A stretch of DNA of 64,000 nt from Ruminococcaceae bacterium UBA3215 (GCA_002363155.1 DEWH01000027.1:1-64000), one strand, 5' to 3'. Shown: positions 20,578 to 30,100, counted from the first letter of the stretch. A program made the numbers and translations. The notes: a model not told the origin generated them from the sequence alone.

Positions 20578-20766
20578 TTACTGAGCGCGCTGTACCTTAC
20601 CCGAACGCAGGCATCTTGTGCAGGCATATACTCTGCACGGCGTTCCGTCAACAATAGCCTTTACCTTCTGAACATTGGGCTTAAAGGTTCTGTTTGTACG
20701 TCTGTGTGAATGGGAAACGTTGATACCGAAAGTGACACCCTTGCCGCAGATCTCGCATTTTGCCAT
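20578..20766 (-). CDS. rpmB: Ribosomal protein L28 (zinc-binding form)
   Basis: 62 aa, usual length. It begins [11 protein letters not shown] and has a second pair in CTRCLRSG, so it is the C+ zinc-binding form. [15 protein letters not shown] is the L28 signature. The gene is monocistronic, with its own consensus promoter and terminator. Confidence 0.96.
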   Translation of the reverse strand: MAKCEICGKGVTFGINVSHSHRRTNRTFKPNVQKVKAIVDGTPCRVYACTRCLRSGKVQRAQ

Positions 20767-20844
20767 GGGTTAAGCACCTCCTCTTATAACTTCTGAATTT
20801 TCAAATGTACCGTTATTCACGTCATTTTTACATTAAGTGTATGT

Positions 20845-20873
20845 ATTATAACACATTCATTGTCATTTGTCAA
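20845..20873 (-). promoter_or_regulatory. Promoter of rpmB
   Basis: Minus-strand TTGACA (20868-20873), 17 bp, TATAAT (20845-20850). The ~75-nt leader has no obvious known regulatory element. Confidence 0.85.
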
Positions 20874-20926
20874 GTGCTTTTTTGCGAATTTTATTCTTTG
20901 TTTTACCACATAATATGAAAAAAAGC

Positions 20927-20955
20927 TTGCAAATTATCACAATATATAGTATAAT
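20927..20955 (+). promoter_or_regulatory. Promoter of the M50 protease-scpAB run
   Basis: TTGCAA (20927-20932), 17 bp, TATAAT (20950-20955), 47 bp upstream of the preferred start at 21003. It falls inside the longer open frame, which supports the later start. Confidence 0.8.
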
Positions 20956-21002
20956 AAGGATATATTGCTGCAATTACAGAACAAGAGAATTGAGGTTTCC
21001 TA

Positions 21003-21676
21003 TGTTAAACGCAATCCGGTCAGGAAGTATGATAGAGATTATACTTACTGCCTTCTCACTGCTCGTGATGCTGTTTGTCGTGTTTCCGGTGCATGAATGC
21101 TCCCACGCTCTCGCGGCAAAGCTTCTCGGAGACGATACCGCCGAAAGACAGGGCAGGATCACCCTTAACCCTTTCGCTCACCTTGACCTTATGGGTACTA
21201 TCGGTATCCTCGCTTTCGGTATAGGCTGGGCAAAGCCCGTTCCGGTCAATCCCGCAAGATGCCGCAAAGTCAGCCAGAAAGCCGCTATGGCGATAACCGC
21301 TGCCGCAGGTCCTATGGCGAACTTTGTATCTTCGCTGATATTCATGATCATAATGAAGGTGCTGATAGTAAGCTATTCCGGCAGCGACAGCGCGCCAGAC
21401 GCTCTCTACTACATCATAATGGCGCTCCGCATAATAATCGACATCGACCTTTTCAACGGTGTGTTCAACCTGCTCCCCGTCCCTCCGTTCGACGGTTCGA
21501 GAGTGTTCTTTGCATTCCTGCCTAACAAATATTACTTTGCGATAATGAAATATGAGCAGTATATAATGATCGCCCTGCTTCTGCTCATGTGGACGGGCAT
21601 ACTCTCTATACCTTTCTCATTCCTCTCAAACGCGCTGTACAGCCTGTTCGATCTTATAACGAAGTTCATCTGCTGA
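21003..21676 (+). CDS. Site-2 protease family (M50) membrane metalloprotease
   Basis: 224 aa, a polytopic membrane protein of the M50B group. The zinc motif HExxH is HECSH, in a membrane helix starting FPVHECSHALAAKLL. The second motif is NLLPVPPFDG. It probably cleaves membrane-spanning substrates; the substrate is unknown. ATG at 21003 has GAGGT upstream. A frame from 20867 would overlap the promoter. It ends 1 bp before scpA. Confidence 0.88.
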
Positions 21677-21677
21677 T

Positions 21678-22418
21678 ATGGAAGAGCTTAATTTCAGACT
21701 TGAGATATTTGAGGGACCCCTTGACCTTATGCTGAATCTTATCTCAAAGCATAAGCTCAATATACGCGATATCGAAATTTCGATCCTTCTCGATCAGTTC
21801 CTCGATTACCTCGATAAAATGCAGGAAGCCGACATCGACGTTGCGGGCGAGTTTGTCGAGATGGCGGCACACCTTATTTATATCAAGACAGCCGAACTGC
21901 TCCCGAAGCACGAAGTCGAAGCACTCAAAAAGGAGCTTTCCGGCAGACTGATAGAATACGCTATGTGCAAAGCCGCCGCAGAGCGCCTGAGACGGCATTA
22001 CTGCGGAGATACCGTATTCGTCCGCGCACCGCTGGAACTGCCGGTGGACAACACTTACAAGCTGCGCCACGACAGGTATGAGCTGCTCGAAAACTATACC
22101 GCAGTAAGCACAAAGAGCGAAAAGCTCAAAAAGGACGCTAAACAGGTGTTCCAGCCCATCGTTGCACAGACGTATGTGAGCGTGTTCTCAAAGCTGATAT
22201 TCGTTCTGCGCAATCTGCGCAGCGGAAAGGATATCGAAGTCCGCTCGCTGTACAAGGGACAGACCCGCTCGGCACAGGTCGCGGTGTTCCTCGCGCTCCT
22301 TGAGCTTTCAAAGCGCGGAAGAGTGGAGTTCTCCGACGACGGTGAGCATATCAAAATGACACGGGTCGGAAAAGAAGAAGAAACTATTACCGAAAACACG
22401 GAGGTGACCGGAGAATGA
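21678..22418 (+). CDS. scpA: Segregation and condensation protein A
   Basis: 246 aa kleisin. The N-terminus FRLEIFEGPLDLMLNLISKHKLNIRDIEIS is the ScpA signature, and the C-terminus has the winged-helix SMC-binding part (VAVFLALLELSKRGRVEF). With ScpB and SMC it forms the chromosome condensation complex. The stop overlaps the scpB start by 4 nt. Confidence 0.95.
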   Translation: MEELNFRLEIFEGPLDLMLNLISKHKLNIRDIEISILLDQFLDYLDKMQEADIDVAGEFVEMAAHLIYIKTAELLPKHEVEALKKELSGRLIEYAMCKAAAERLRRHYCGDTVFVRAPLELPVDNTYKLRHDRYELLENYTAVSTKSEKLKKDAKQVFQPIVAQTYVSVFSKLIFVLRNLRSGKDIEVRSLYKGQTRSAQVAVFLALLELSKRGRVEFSDDGEHIKMTRVGKEEETITENTEVTGE

Positions 22419-23068
22419 CAGTCACGGAAGGTGTTGCGGCAGTCGAAGCGATAATGTTCGCTTACGGCGAGCCGATAACCATAGAAAAACTATCTGAGGC
22501 TTCGGGCATCGACGAGGAGACCGCCGTAAAGCTCGTTGATACGCTTGAAAGGCAGTACAATGTCCGTGAAAGCGGACTAAGGATCCTTCGGGTGAACGGA
22601 GCATTCCAGATCGCGGCTCGTTCAGAGTTTGCGGACAGCATCAAGAAAGCTCTTGAGACAAGAAAGCAGCAGCCCCTGTCACAGGCGGCTATGGAAACTC
22701 TCGCGATAGTAGCGTACAATCAGCCGGTAACAAACGGCTTCGTTGAACAGGTACGCGGCATCGACAGCAGCAGCGTTGTGCGAAGTCTCGTTGAGCGCGG
22801 TCTGCTTGAGGAAGCAGGAAGGCTCGATCTTCCGGGAAGACCTATTTCCTACCGGACAACTGATAACTTCCTGCGCTGCTTCGGGCTCAGCCGTATCGAA
22901 GAGCTCCCTCCCCTGCCCGACCGCGAAGGTCAGCTTGATTTCGACGAGCTGGAGGAAATGGAGCGCGAGAAGGAGCTCGAATATCCCGCAAGCACACAGG
23001 ACGCGGGACTTGATGAAGAAGATGTTGTTTCTGCGGACGAAGATGAAAGCGCAGAGAATGACGAATAA
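22415..23068 (+). CDS. scpB: Segregation and condensation protein B
   Basis: 217 aa. Two winged-helix domains (about 1-80 and 85-165) carry the family pattern AAMETLAIVAYNQPVT...IRGIDSSSVVRSLVERGLLEE-type, here VRGIDSSSVV. The tail (170-217) is acidic. ATGA overlap with scpA gives coupled translation. Confidence 0.95.
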   Translation: MTVTEGVAAVEAIMFAYGEPITIEKLSEASGIDEETAVKLVDTLERQYNVRESGLRILRVNGAFQIAARSEFADSIKKALETRKQQPLSQAAMETLAIVAYNQPVTNGFVEQVRGIDSSSVVRSLVERGLLEEAGRLDLPGRPISYRTTDNFLRCFGLSRIEELPPLPDREGQLDFDELEEMEREKELEYPASTQDAGLDEEDVVSADEDESAENDE

Positions 23069-23092
23069 AACCAATACCGAAAGGCTGGGAAT

Positions 23093-23893
23093 ATGACAGG
23101 CTGGATCATTTTCGGAAGCATCCTGCTTGTCCTGATACTTGCTCTCGTGCAGTCCGTCACGATCACAGCGATATACGACAAGAACCCGGAAGTGCGGATA
23201 AAGATACTCTGCTTCACGATCGTTAAAGTGCCGGAGGACGAGAAAGCCAAGAGAAAAAAGGCTGAAAAAGAACGCAGAAAAGCCGAGAAGGAACGCAGAA
23301 AAGCCGAAAAAGCTGCAAAGAAAAAAGGCGTGACGGAAAGCAGACCTGCGGAAACGGCGGAGAGTACGGCAGAAACTACCGGTACAGCCGATACAGTGGA
23401 GAGCGCTCCGGCAGAACCGGACAAAAATGAACGGAAAAAAGCCGGGCATGCCGGAAAACCGCCGAAGCAGAAAACGAAGCTCCCGGACATCAGCCTCGAT
23501 ATGATAAAAGATTATATCGAAAGCGCTTCTCCGCCGGTCAGAAGGCTCTTCAAGAAGATCAGGATAAGAGATGTTTATATCGACTGGGTAGTCGGAAGCA
23601 GTGACGCGGCAGTAACCGCCCTCAAATACGGAGGAGTGTGCGCTGCGCTCTATCCCGCGTTCGAGTGGATAGATACCTACCTCGACGCAAAGATCAAGGA
23701 GATCAATATAGAAGCGGATTTCGATGCGGAAAAAGACGATATCTTCGCTTATATCACTCTGAAACTGCGGATTTCCACCGCCCTCGGCTGTGTGATATGG
23801 CTCGCTTTCAGAGTTCTGAAAACATATCTTAAATACAATCCCGCAGCAGGAAATAAACCAAAAGCAAGACCCGCAGGGGTCAAAGCAAGATGA
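23093..23893 (+). CDS. DUF2953 family protein
   Basis: 266 aa. An N-terminal membrane helix (2-24) is followed by a region resembling DUF2953, a family with unknown biochemical role that is almost always next to ytfJ/gerW in spore formers. Residues about 55-130 are a Lys/Ala/Glu-rich low-complexity linker (repeated KAEKERRKAEK-type units). The C-terminal half is amphipathic. It lies 14 bp before ytfJ. Confidence 0.75.
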   Translation: MTGWIIFGSILLVLILALVQSVTITAIYDKNPEVRIKILCFTIVKVPEDEKAKRKKAEKERRKAEKERRKAEKAAKKKGVTESRPAETAESTAETTGTADTVESAPAEPDKNERKKAGHAGKPPKQKTKLPDISLDMIKDYIESASPPVRRLFKKIRIRDVYIDWVVGSSDAAVTALKYGGVCAALYPAFEWIDTYLDAKIKEINIEADFDAEKDDIFAYITLKLRISTALGCVIWLAFRVLKTYLKYNPAAGNKPKARPAGVKAR

Positions 23894-23906
23894 AAGGACG
23901 AATATT

Positions 23907-24326
23907 ATGGCACAGCATCTCGAAGGACTTATGAGCACATCAATGGAGAAGATCAGAGATCTCGTTGACGTAAACACCATTATCGGAAACCCGATAAGCT
24001 CCCCCGACGGAACAACTATCATACCTATCTCAAAGGTATCGTTCGGATTCGTTTCCGGCGGTTCCGATATCCCCGCAAAGGTAGAAAAAGAAGTTTTCGC
24101 GGGCGGTTCCGGCGCAGGAATCACGATAAAGCCCCAGGCATTCATCGTTATATCAAAGGACGGCAATGCGAAGATCCTCGAACTCGGCGGAAAGTCCAGC
24201 CCGATCGACGGTCTCATCGACAATGCCCCCGAACTTCTCAATAAAGTCAAGGAGCTGTTCGGCAAGAAGAAAGACGGCGAAGAAGCCGGCGGAGACGAAA
24301 GCTCCGAGGACGCAGAAGAGGAATAA
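23907..24326 (+). CDS. ytfJ: GerW/YtfJ family sporulation protein
   Basis: 139 aa. Family segments: VDVNTIIGNPISSPDGTTIIPISKVSFGF, then GGSGAGITIKPQAFIVI. In B. subtilis GerW (YtfJ) is needed for normal spore germination. The C-terminus is a lysine and acidic tail. AAAGGACG ribosome-binding site; downstream of the DUF2953 gene as in other clostridia. Confidence 0.9.
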   Translation: MAQHLEGLMSTSMEKIRDLVDVNTIIGNPISSPDGTTIIPISKVSFGFVSGGSDIPAKVEKEVFAGGSGAGITIKPQAFIVISKDGNAKILELGGKSSPIDGLIDNAPELLNKVKELFGKKKDGEEAGGDESSEDAEEE

Positions 24327-24399
24327 TGTTCCCGTAATGCACGTTCTGCCCGTATATTCCGCATTTTACCGCGCAGAATAGTAACGAGGTGAACGTGTA

Positions 24400-25542
24400 A
24401 TGAAAAAACTTCCCGCTTTTCTTTCCGTGCTGACTGCATTCACAATGCTGACCGCAAATGCCGGAGCCCTGCCTGCCGATGACGGACCGGTTCTTTCGGC
24501 AGAATGCGCGGTGGTGATAAACGCAGATACAAACGGTATCATCTACGGCAAAAATGAGCAGAAACAGCACGCAATGGCAAGTACGACCAAGATAATGACC
24601 GCGCTGATAACGCTCGAATCCGGCGATCTCGACAGACCTTTTACAGTTGACAGTATGGCTGTGCGCGTAGAAGGCACTTCTATGGGACTCAGAGAGGGAG
24701 ATACCGTGACACGGCGCGCTCTGTGCTTCGGTATGCTCCTACCGTCCGGCAACGACGCGGCAAATGCCGCAGCCGTCAATATCGCAGGAAGCCTGTCTGC
24801 TTTCGCAGAACTTATGAACAGGCGCGCCGCACAGATAGGTATGACCGGCACACATTTCGTGACTCCCTCCGGACTCGATGCAGACGGGCATTATACCACA
24901 GCTTATGATATGGCACTGCTCACTTCCGAAGCCCTCAGGAACAAGGATTTCCGTGAGATCTGCGGGCTTAAATCCGCAAAGGTGGAGTTCGGTTCTCCGG
25001 CAGCAGCACATACCCTTCGCAACTCGAACAAGATGCTGTCCATGTATGACGGCTGTATCGGCGTAAAGACAGGCTTTACAGACAATGCCGGAAGATGCCT
25101 TGTGACCGCGGCAGAACGAAACGGCTGCACTGTGATCGCCGTTACCCTGCACGCTCCGGACGACTGGAACGATCACAAGGAACTGCTGGATCTCGGCTTC
25201 TCACGCGTAAAGCCGTTTACTGTGCAGACCGAAGCATTCGCCGTGGAAACGGCAGGCGGTACTTCCGATACGGTCTCGGTTTCAGCCGGTGAAAACCCTG
25301 TACTCGGACTTACTGCCGATGAAGCAGACCGCCTGACTGTATCATACAATATGCCCGCTTTCGTGTATGCGGAGGTATGCAAGGGCGATACAATAGGATA
25401 CGCGGACGTAAAGCTCGGAGATTCCCTGCTGAAACGTGTTCCTCTTCGCGCAGATGAAGATGTGGAACGCGCAGAACCGGTCTCCGGTGAATTTGAAAGA
25501 CTTATACGAAAGATCACGGGCGCTCTGATCATCGGACAGTAA
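24400..25542 (+). CDS. dacF: D-alanyl-D-alanine carboxypeptidase (DacF type)
   Basis: 380 aa. The signal peptide spans about 1-23 (MKKLPAFLSVLTAFTMLTAN, cleavage near AGA). The S11 active-site motifs are all present: SxxK at S61-K64 (ASTTKIM), SGN in LLPSGNDAANA and KTG in GVKTGFTDNAGRC. The C-terminal ~90 residues are the PBP5-type beta domain. It trims the terminal D-Ala of peptidoglycan stems. Position after ytfJ suggests the sporulation-linked DacF rather than the vegetative DacA. Confidence 0.92.
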   Translation: MKKLPAFLSVLTAFTMLTANAGALPADDGPVLSAECAVVINADTNGIIYGKNEQKQHAMASTTKIMTALITLESGDLDRPFTVDSMAVRVEGTSMGLREGDTVTRRALCFGMLLPSGNDAANAAAVNIAGSLSAFAELMNRRAAQIGMTGTHFVTPSGLDADGHYTTAYDMALLTSEALRNKDFREICGLKSAKVEFGSPAAAHTLRNSNKMLSMYDGCIGVKTGFTDNAGRCLVTAAERNGCTVIAVTLHAPDDWNDHKELLDLGFSRVKPFTVQTEAFAVETAGGTSDTVSVSAGENPVLGLTADEADRLTVSYNMPAFVYAEVCKGDTIGYADVKLGDSLLKRVPLRADEDVERAEPVSGEFERLIRKITGALIIGQ

Positions 25543-25567
25543 CAGGCGCACGAAGAACGGATATACC

Positions 25568-26365
25568 ATGGAAAAAATAAGAATACAGAAAATTATTGCA
25601 GACAGTGGGTACTGCTCCCGCAGAAAAGCCGAACAGCTCATAGCAGAGGGTGAAGTAAAAGTGAACGGTCACCCCGCCGCTCTCGGTGACAAGGCAGATC
25701 CCAAAAACGATCTGATAACTGTCAGCGGCGAAAAGATAAAGGCAGAGGGAGTTCCTCTGCGCTACATAAAACTCTATAAACCCCGCGGCTATGTGACCAC
25801 TATGTCCGATGATCTCGGCAGAAAATCCGTCACTCAGCTGCTCGGAGATATACCCGAAAGAGTGTACCCTATCGGAAGGCTCGATAAGGATTCCGAAGGT
25901 CTCCTCCTCCTCACAAACGACGGCGCTTTCGCAAATGATATCATGCACCCGAGAAAGCATATCTCCAAAACTTACCGCGTTACTGTCGCGGAAAAAGTCA
26001 CCGAGGATATAATAGATACCCTTATGAACGGCGTAGATATCGGTGAAAACACGATCACTGCCCCCTGCACCGTCACTGTGGTAACGGAAGAGCCGGAACG
26101 CACCGTTCTCGAATTCACCATTTTCGAGGGCAAAAACCGCCAGATCCGCCGTATGTGCGAGGCCGTTTCTCTCACGGTCAAGCGCCTGCGCCGTACCAAT
26201 GTCGGCGGCGTTAAACTCGGTATGCTCTCCCCCGGCGATCACGCCGATCTCACTAAACAGGAAATGCAGGTCCTTCGCAATGCCATGGGTGCTGCACAGA
26301 CCAAAGATAATTCAGCTTCACCAAAACCCGGACGCAGATCGGGCAACGGAGGTAAACGCAGATGA
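25568..26365 (+). CDS. rluB: Pseudouridine synthase (RluB/RsuA family)
   Basis: 265 aa. An S4 RNA-binding domain at the N-terminus (RIQKIIADSGYCSRRKAEQLI) is followed by the catalytic domain with GRLDKDSEGLLLLTNDG, carrying the catalytic Asp. KNRQIRRMCEA is also typical. It modifies 23S rRNA, by analogy U2605. A basic tail follows. The stop overlaps the next gene by 4 nt. Confidence 0.92.
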   Translation: MEKIRIQKIIADSGYCSRRKAEQLIAEGEVKVNGHPAALGDKADPKNDLITVSGEKIKAEGVPLRYIKLYKPRGYVTTMSDDLGRKSVTQLLGDIPERVYPIGRLDKDSEGLLLLTNDGAFANDIMHPRKHISKTYRVTVAEKVTEDIIDTLMNGVDIGENTITAPCTVTVVTEEPERTVLEFTIFEGKNRQIRRMCEAVSLTVKRLRRTNVGGVKLGMLSPGDHADLTKQEMQVLRNAMGAAQTKDNSASPKPGRRSGNGGKRR

Positions 26366-26700
26366 TCACTATTCTCAGAAATCCCGATATTGCAGATAAG
26401 CTCGTGTTCGATATGAAAGAGGACGGTACCCGTATCGGAGGTATCACCGCTCAGCTTTCCCCGGACGGCGATGTCGTGATCTCACACCTTGAGAGCGAAA
26501 AGGAACTCTATTATGACGGGCTTTGCCGTACTGTCCTCGCTTATGCCAATATCCGCGGGATAGATAAGGCTGTCTTCGATATTGATGACGAAAGACAGCT
26601 TTACAGGCTCAAAGGCTTCGGTTTCATTTCCGATGACAGCAAAGTCCTCGATAGTATCAGCGATTTCTTCGCTAAAGACTGCGGCAGCCAGAATACATAA
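26362..26700 (+). CDS. Small GNAT-like protein
   Basis: 112 aa. The pattern fits a short acetyltransferase-like fold: beta strands then YDGLCRTVLAYANIRGIDKAVFDI and LKGFGF near the end. The acetyl-CoA pyrophosphate loop (Q/RxxGxG/A) is not clear, so activity is doubtful. Last in the scpA-rluB block, overlapping rluB by ATGA. Confidence 0.55.
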   Translation: MITILRNPDIADKLVFDMKEDGTRIGGITAQLSPDGDVVISHLESEKELYYDGLCRTVLAYANIRGIDKAVFDIDDERQLYRLKGFGFISDDSKVLDSISDFFAKDCGSQNT

Positions 26701-26752
26701 TCCGGCTGCCGGCAGATTTTTCCCTGTTCTTATACTTTTTTTTAAAAAAGTA

Positions 26753-26781
26753 TTGACATTTTTATAACGTTGTGCTATAAT
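26753..26781 (+). promoter_or_regulatory. Promoter of tRNA-fMet
   Basis: TTGACA (26753-26758), 17 bp, TATAAT (26776-26781), 28 bp before the tRNA. A full consensus, as expected for an initiator tRNA. Confidence 0.88.
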
Positions 26782-26809
26782 AATATAGCGTTATGGAAAT
26801 AGACAATAT

Positions 26810-26887
<78 letters not shown>

Positions 26888-26894
26888 TTCAATT

Positions 26895-26927
26895 CCCGCG
26901 AAGCCGCTTGTAGAACGGCTTCGCGGG
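26895..26927 (+). terminator. Terminator just inside attL
   Basis: A 12-bp perfect stem, CCCGCGAAGCCG/CGGCTTCGCGGG, with a 9-nt loop and then TTTTGCTTTTT. It starts 10 bp after the tRNA and lies on the element side of attL, so the element provides its own terminator for the host tRNA. 26935-27160 shows no gene. Confidence 0.85.
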
Positions 26928-27160
26928 TTTTGCTTTTTGCAGTAAATACGGGTTTGGTCTTTGTTTGGTCTTTATTCTTCGAGAATCAAGTACCAAGAGT
27001 TCACCATTATTTGAAAAATTTGAGATTTTTTGTCGGAAACGTCACACAGTGCGTGATGTTTTTTTGACCATAGGTTTTCCAAATTCCGGGTATAAAATCT
27101 TCAAATTCGCGTCAAAAGAACAGCCGAGCCGATCTTAGTCTTTATTTTGGTACTTATTCA

Positions 27161-28357
27161 TCAAGCGCCCGGCTTCATCTCGGTCTTTCCGTCGTTTCCG
27201 AAATCGAGGACCTGTGAGATCACGCTGCTCGTCCTCGCCTGAGCCTCCTGAAACAGGTGACAGTAGACGGAGGTCGTGGTACTAACGGCGCTATGCCCTA
27301 AATCAGCGGATACGGTCACGGGGTCAACTCCTGCAAAAATTAAGGCTGAAGCATGAAAATGACGGTAAGAGTGAATGTCGCAGAAACGTAATCCGTTATC
27401 CTTGCAGAACTTCTGAAGCCACTTGTAGGGATTGTTCACGAAGAGCGGCGAACCGTCATCGGCAATGAACAGCCTGTCGCTCTCCACCCACTTGTCTCCC
27501 ATTAACTCCCTCTGCTTGTCCTGCTCATCTTTCAGTTCGCGGAGCACGTTCATAACGACTGCGGGATATTTGGTCGAACGCTGTGATTTTTTCGTTTTCG
27601 TAGTATCGGTGAACATTCCGTGCAGCTTGGTGTAGTTGGAAGTCCTGCGGACACTGATGACGTTGTTTTCCCAGTCGATATCCTTCCACTCCAGTCCGAG
27701 CATTTCCCCGCGGCGGTAACCGCTGTAAACGGCGAGCGTCACGAAAACCCTGTACTTGAGGGGAGCATTTTCAAGAGCCTTGAAAAGCTGCTTCATTTCA
27801 TCAATGGTGTAGATCTGCTTTTCTTTCTTCTCCTGCTTTGCCACGGTCACGCGAGAACACGGATTGTCTGTCAGCATATTCATCTTGATCGCGTATCTGA
27901 ACGTGTTCGAGATAAAACTGAGGTGAAGCAGTACCGTCTTACGCGCAAGAGGTTTTCCATTCTGCTTACCCCTGCCGTTGATGAGCAAGTCATTGACAAA
28001 CTTCTGAATATCGCGGCTTGTGATCTTATCAAGGCGAAGATGCCCTATCGCCGGGTACACTCTCTTGGTCAGTGATCTGAGAAGCGTGTAGCTGCTCTTG
28101 CGGAGATTGAGCTTCGCGTATTCCTCGAACCACTGCTCTGCGAAAGTTTCAAATTTTATTGCTGCCGTGATCTGACCGCGCTTGCACTCTTCCTCGAACA
28201 GAACCGCCTGACGATCAAGCTCTTTCTTTATCTGACGCTCGGTCATACCCTCTTCGGGCTTCCAAGTTTTTGTCTGCACTACCTGTTTGCCACTCACGTC
28301 ATATCCGCACGATACTTTTATTCTGTAGCTGTCGCCACGTTTTGAAATTGTAGCCAT
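27161..28357 (-). CDS. int: Tyrosine integrase
   Basis: 398 aa. The N-terminal part is an arm-binding AP2-like segment (ISKRGDSYRIKVSCGYD), followed by a core-binding SAM-like domain (about 75-170) and the catalytic domain. Catalytic residues: Arg in YSGYRRGEMLGL, His-x-x-Arg in IHSYRHFHAS, His in LGHSAVSTT and Tyr in TTSVYCHLF. It integrates and excises the element at tRNA-fMet. ATG 28357 has AGGAGG upstream; it is 274 bp from attL. Confidence 0.94.
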   Translation of the reverse strand: MATISKRGDSYRIKVSCGYDVSGKQVVQTKTWKPEEGMTERQIKKELDRQAVLFEEECKRGQITAAIKFETFAEQWFEEYAKLNLRKSSYTLLRSLTKRVYPAIGHLRLDKITSRDIQKFVNDLLINGRGKQNGKPLARKTVLLHLSFISNTFRYAIKMNMLTDNPCSRVTVAKQEKKEKQIYTIDEMKQLFKALENAPLKYRVFVTLAVYSGYRRGEMLGLEWKDIDWENNVISVRRTSNYTKLHGMFTDTTKTKKSQRSTKYPAVVMNVLRELKDEQDKQRELMGDKWVESDRLFIADDGSPLFVNNPYKWLQKFCKDNGLRFCDIHSYRHFHASALIFAGVDPVTVSADLGHSAVSTTTSVYCHLFQEAQARTSSVISQVLDFGNDGKTEMKPGA

Positions 28358-28500
28358 TGCAATTATTCCTCCTGATAATTCGCAAGGCATTTCCTGTACT
28401 TTATATTATATACTTTTGTCCGTATGGAGTCAAGTGTTTTTCAAGGGAAATGCCTTGTTTTTCCGTTGGGGTGTCCACCGGACGGACACCCCGTTCATTG

Positions 28501-29997
28501 TCATTCCAGTACGTTATTCCGTTTCTTCTGAATGTCCTGCTCACGATCTTCATAAGCCAGCAAGTGTTCGACATTGTAGAGTATTGTTGCCATTATTGCG
28601 GTGCTGTCCTCTAACTTGTGCAGCCGGAGCATATCTGCACTGTCGGCGCTTTCAAGCTCGGCAAGCTCTGACTGCCACGCTTTGGGAGCGATCTTCTCAC
28701 CTTCACCGAGAGTATTTTTGAAGTATGACCGCATAGCCTTGTAAGCGTTGATCTGACTGCTGTGCTCGGCATAGAACTTGTCCTTTTTCTTCTGATTTGT
28801 AATGCCTTTCCACTGGTCATAGACCGCCTTGTTCGGCTTGTAATGCTCATAGTTGTTGAGCAATTCCGACAGCTCTTTCATACGTTTCTGACGGGCGATG
28901 ATCTTCGCTTTCAGTTCCGAGTATTCTGTTTCGAGCGCTGAATGTTTCTCGGAAAGCTCCGTCATCGTGGAGATATGATTTCCTTGCAGGAAAGCCACCG
29001 CCTGCGACACATCTCGGAGCTTTTGTGCCTTTTTCAGATTGCCGAGTTTCAACCCGCGAGCCTCCGCGAATTTCTCTCCGTTGCCGTAGAACCGCATAAG
29101 AATAGAAACGAGGTTTTCTTCCTGCGGGCGTTTCTGCAATTCAGCAATAGCAGCATTGACCCGTTCAAGCTCCGCCTGTAACCTGTGCAGCTCGGCGTTC
29201 TGCTCCCGGATACGACGATTGATGTCGCCTTTCTCGGTGCGGATGCCCTTGCGTTCCATTTGCGTAGCAGATACACCCATGTGAATGGTCGGCTGTTCGA
29301 TTTTTCCCTGACGCTCGAATGAACGATGATCTACCCGGTCGGCGATACCTTTTTCAGCGAGAACGGCATTGAGAAATTCCGCCCAAGCTGCCCGCCACTC
29401 CTCGGCTTTGGTCTTGTCGTTCCAGTCGGTTGTCTGAACAGTCCGGCATTTATAGATGCGCTTTTTCTTGTCATATATTTTGTTTCCGGCTGCGTCGAGA
29501 ATATACTCCTTGCGCTGCTTATCGCCCCAAGTTCCGTTCTCGTTGAACGGGCGGAGCGTAAGCATAATGTGCGCGTGAATGTTCGGTTGCTCACGATCAG
29601 GGTCGTGTATGCAGATGTCGGCACACATTCCTTTATCGACAAAATTCTGCTGCACGAACCGCCGCGCGAGCTCGATATTTTCCGCTCGTGACAGCTCGTT
29701 CGGCAGTGATATTTCTATCTCGCGGGCAAGCTGTGAGTTCCGTGCTTTCTCAACTTTCTCGACAGCGTTCCAAAGCGTTGAGCGGTCTGCATATTCCGGC
29801 GGCGCGTATTCCGGAAGAAGTATCTCCGTGTGAACGACACCGCCCTTGCGCGTGTAATCGTGAGTAAGTCCGTCATACTCGTTGGTGAGTTTCTGACCGC
29901 TCCGGTATGCTGCCGCCCCAACAGCGGATTTACCCTTGCCGCGGCTGATTATTTTTATCGAACAGTGATAGATCGCGATAAAAATTCCCCCTTTCAT
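28501..29997 (-). CDS. MobQ-type relaxase (MobA/MobL family)
   Basis: About 498 aa. The N-terminal MobA/MobL domain reads IAIYHCSIKIISRGKGKSAVGAAAYRSGQ (catalytic Tyr in AAYRSG) and has the HUH metal site in PNIHAHIMLTLRP. The C-terminal half is helical and coiled-coil. It nicks oriT and pilots the strand to a recipient. The family start is normally M-A-I-Y-H-C-S. Here the corresponding codon (29977-29979) is ATC, with AAAGGGGG 7 nt upstream of it. The nearest ATG in frame is six codons earlier (29997) and lacks a good ribosome-binding site. The oriT lies directly upstream (30070-30100). Confidence 0.9.
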   Translation of the reverse strand: MKGGIFIAIYHCSIKIISRGKGKSAVGAAAYRSGQKLTNEYDGLTHDYTRKGGVVHTEILLPEYAPPEYADRSTLWNAVEKVEKARNSQLAREIEISLPNELSRAENIELARRFVQQNFVDKGMCADICIHDPDREQPNIHAHIMLTLRPFNENGTWGDKQRKEYILDAAGNKIYDKKKRIYKCRTVQTTDWNDKTKAEEWRAAWAEFLNAVLAEKGIADRVDHRSFERQGKIEQPTIHMGVSATQMERKGIRTEKGDINRRIREQNAELHRLQAELERVNAAIAELQKRPQEENLVSILMRFYGNGEKFAEARGLKLGNLKKAQKLRDVSQAVAFLQGNHISTMTELSEKHSALETEYSELKAKIIARQKRMKELSELLNNYEHYKPNKAVYDQWKGITNQKKKDKFYAEHSSQINAYKAMRSYFKNTLGEGEKIAPKAWQSELAELESADSADMLRLHKLEDSTAIMATILYNVEHLLAYEDREQDIQKKRNNVLE

Positions 29998-30069
29998 TTC
30001 TCTCGGCGTATGCTGTTTTTTCCTTTTGAGCAGCAGTGCGAGGTAGCCCGTTCCCGCAGGAACCGCGCG

Positions 30070-30100
30070 ATACCACTTTTGTGGTATATAAGTGCGCCCT
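30070..30100 (+). other. oriT with IncQ-type nic core
   Basis: An inverted repeat ATACCAC-TTTT-GTGGTAT (30070-30087) is followed directly by ATAAGTGCGCCCT (30088-30100). The core TAAGTGCGCCCT is the conserved nick region of MobQ-type origins (pIP501, RSF1010-like plasmids). It lies about 70 bp upstream of the relaxase gene, as in those plasmids. The exact nick position was not derived here. Confidence 0.88.

Noticed and set aside
22679..24439. A 586-codon open frame on the minus strand
   Set aside because: It lies opposite scpB, the DUF2953 gene and ytfJ, all of which have clear family motifs and ribosome-binding sites. Its product is low-complexity and matches nothing.
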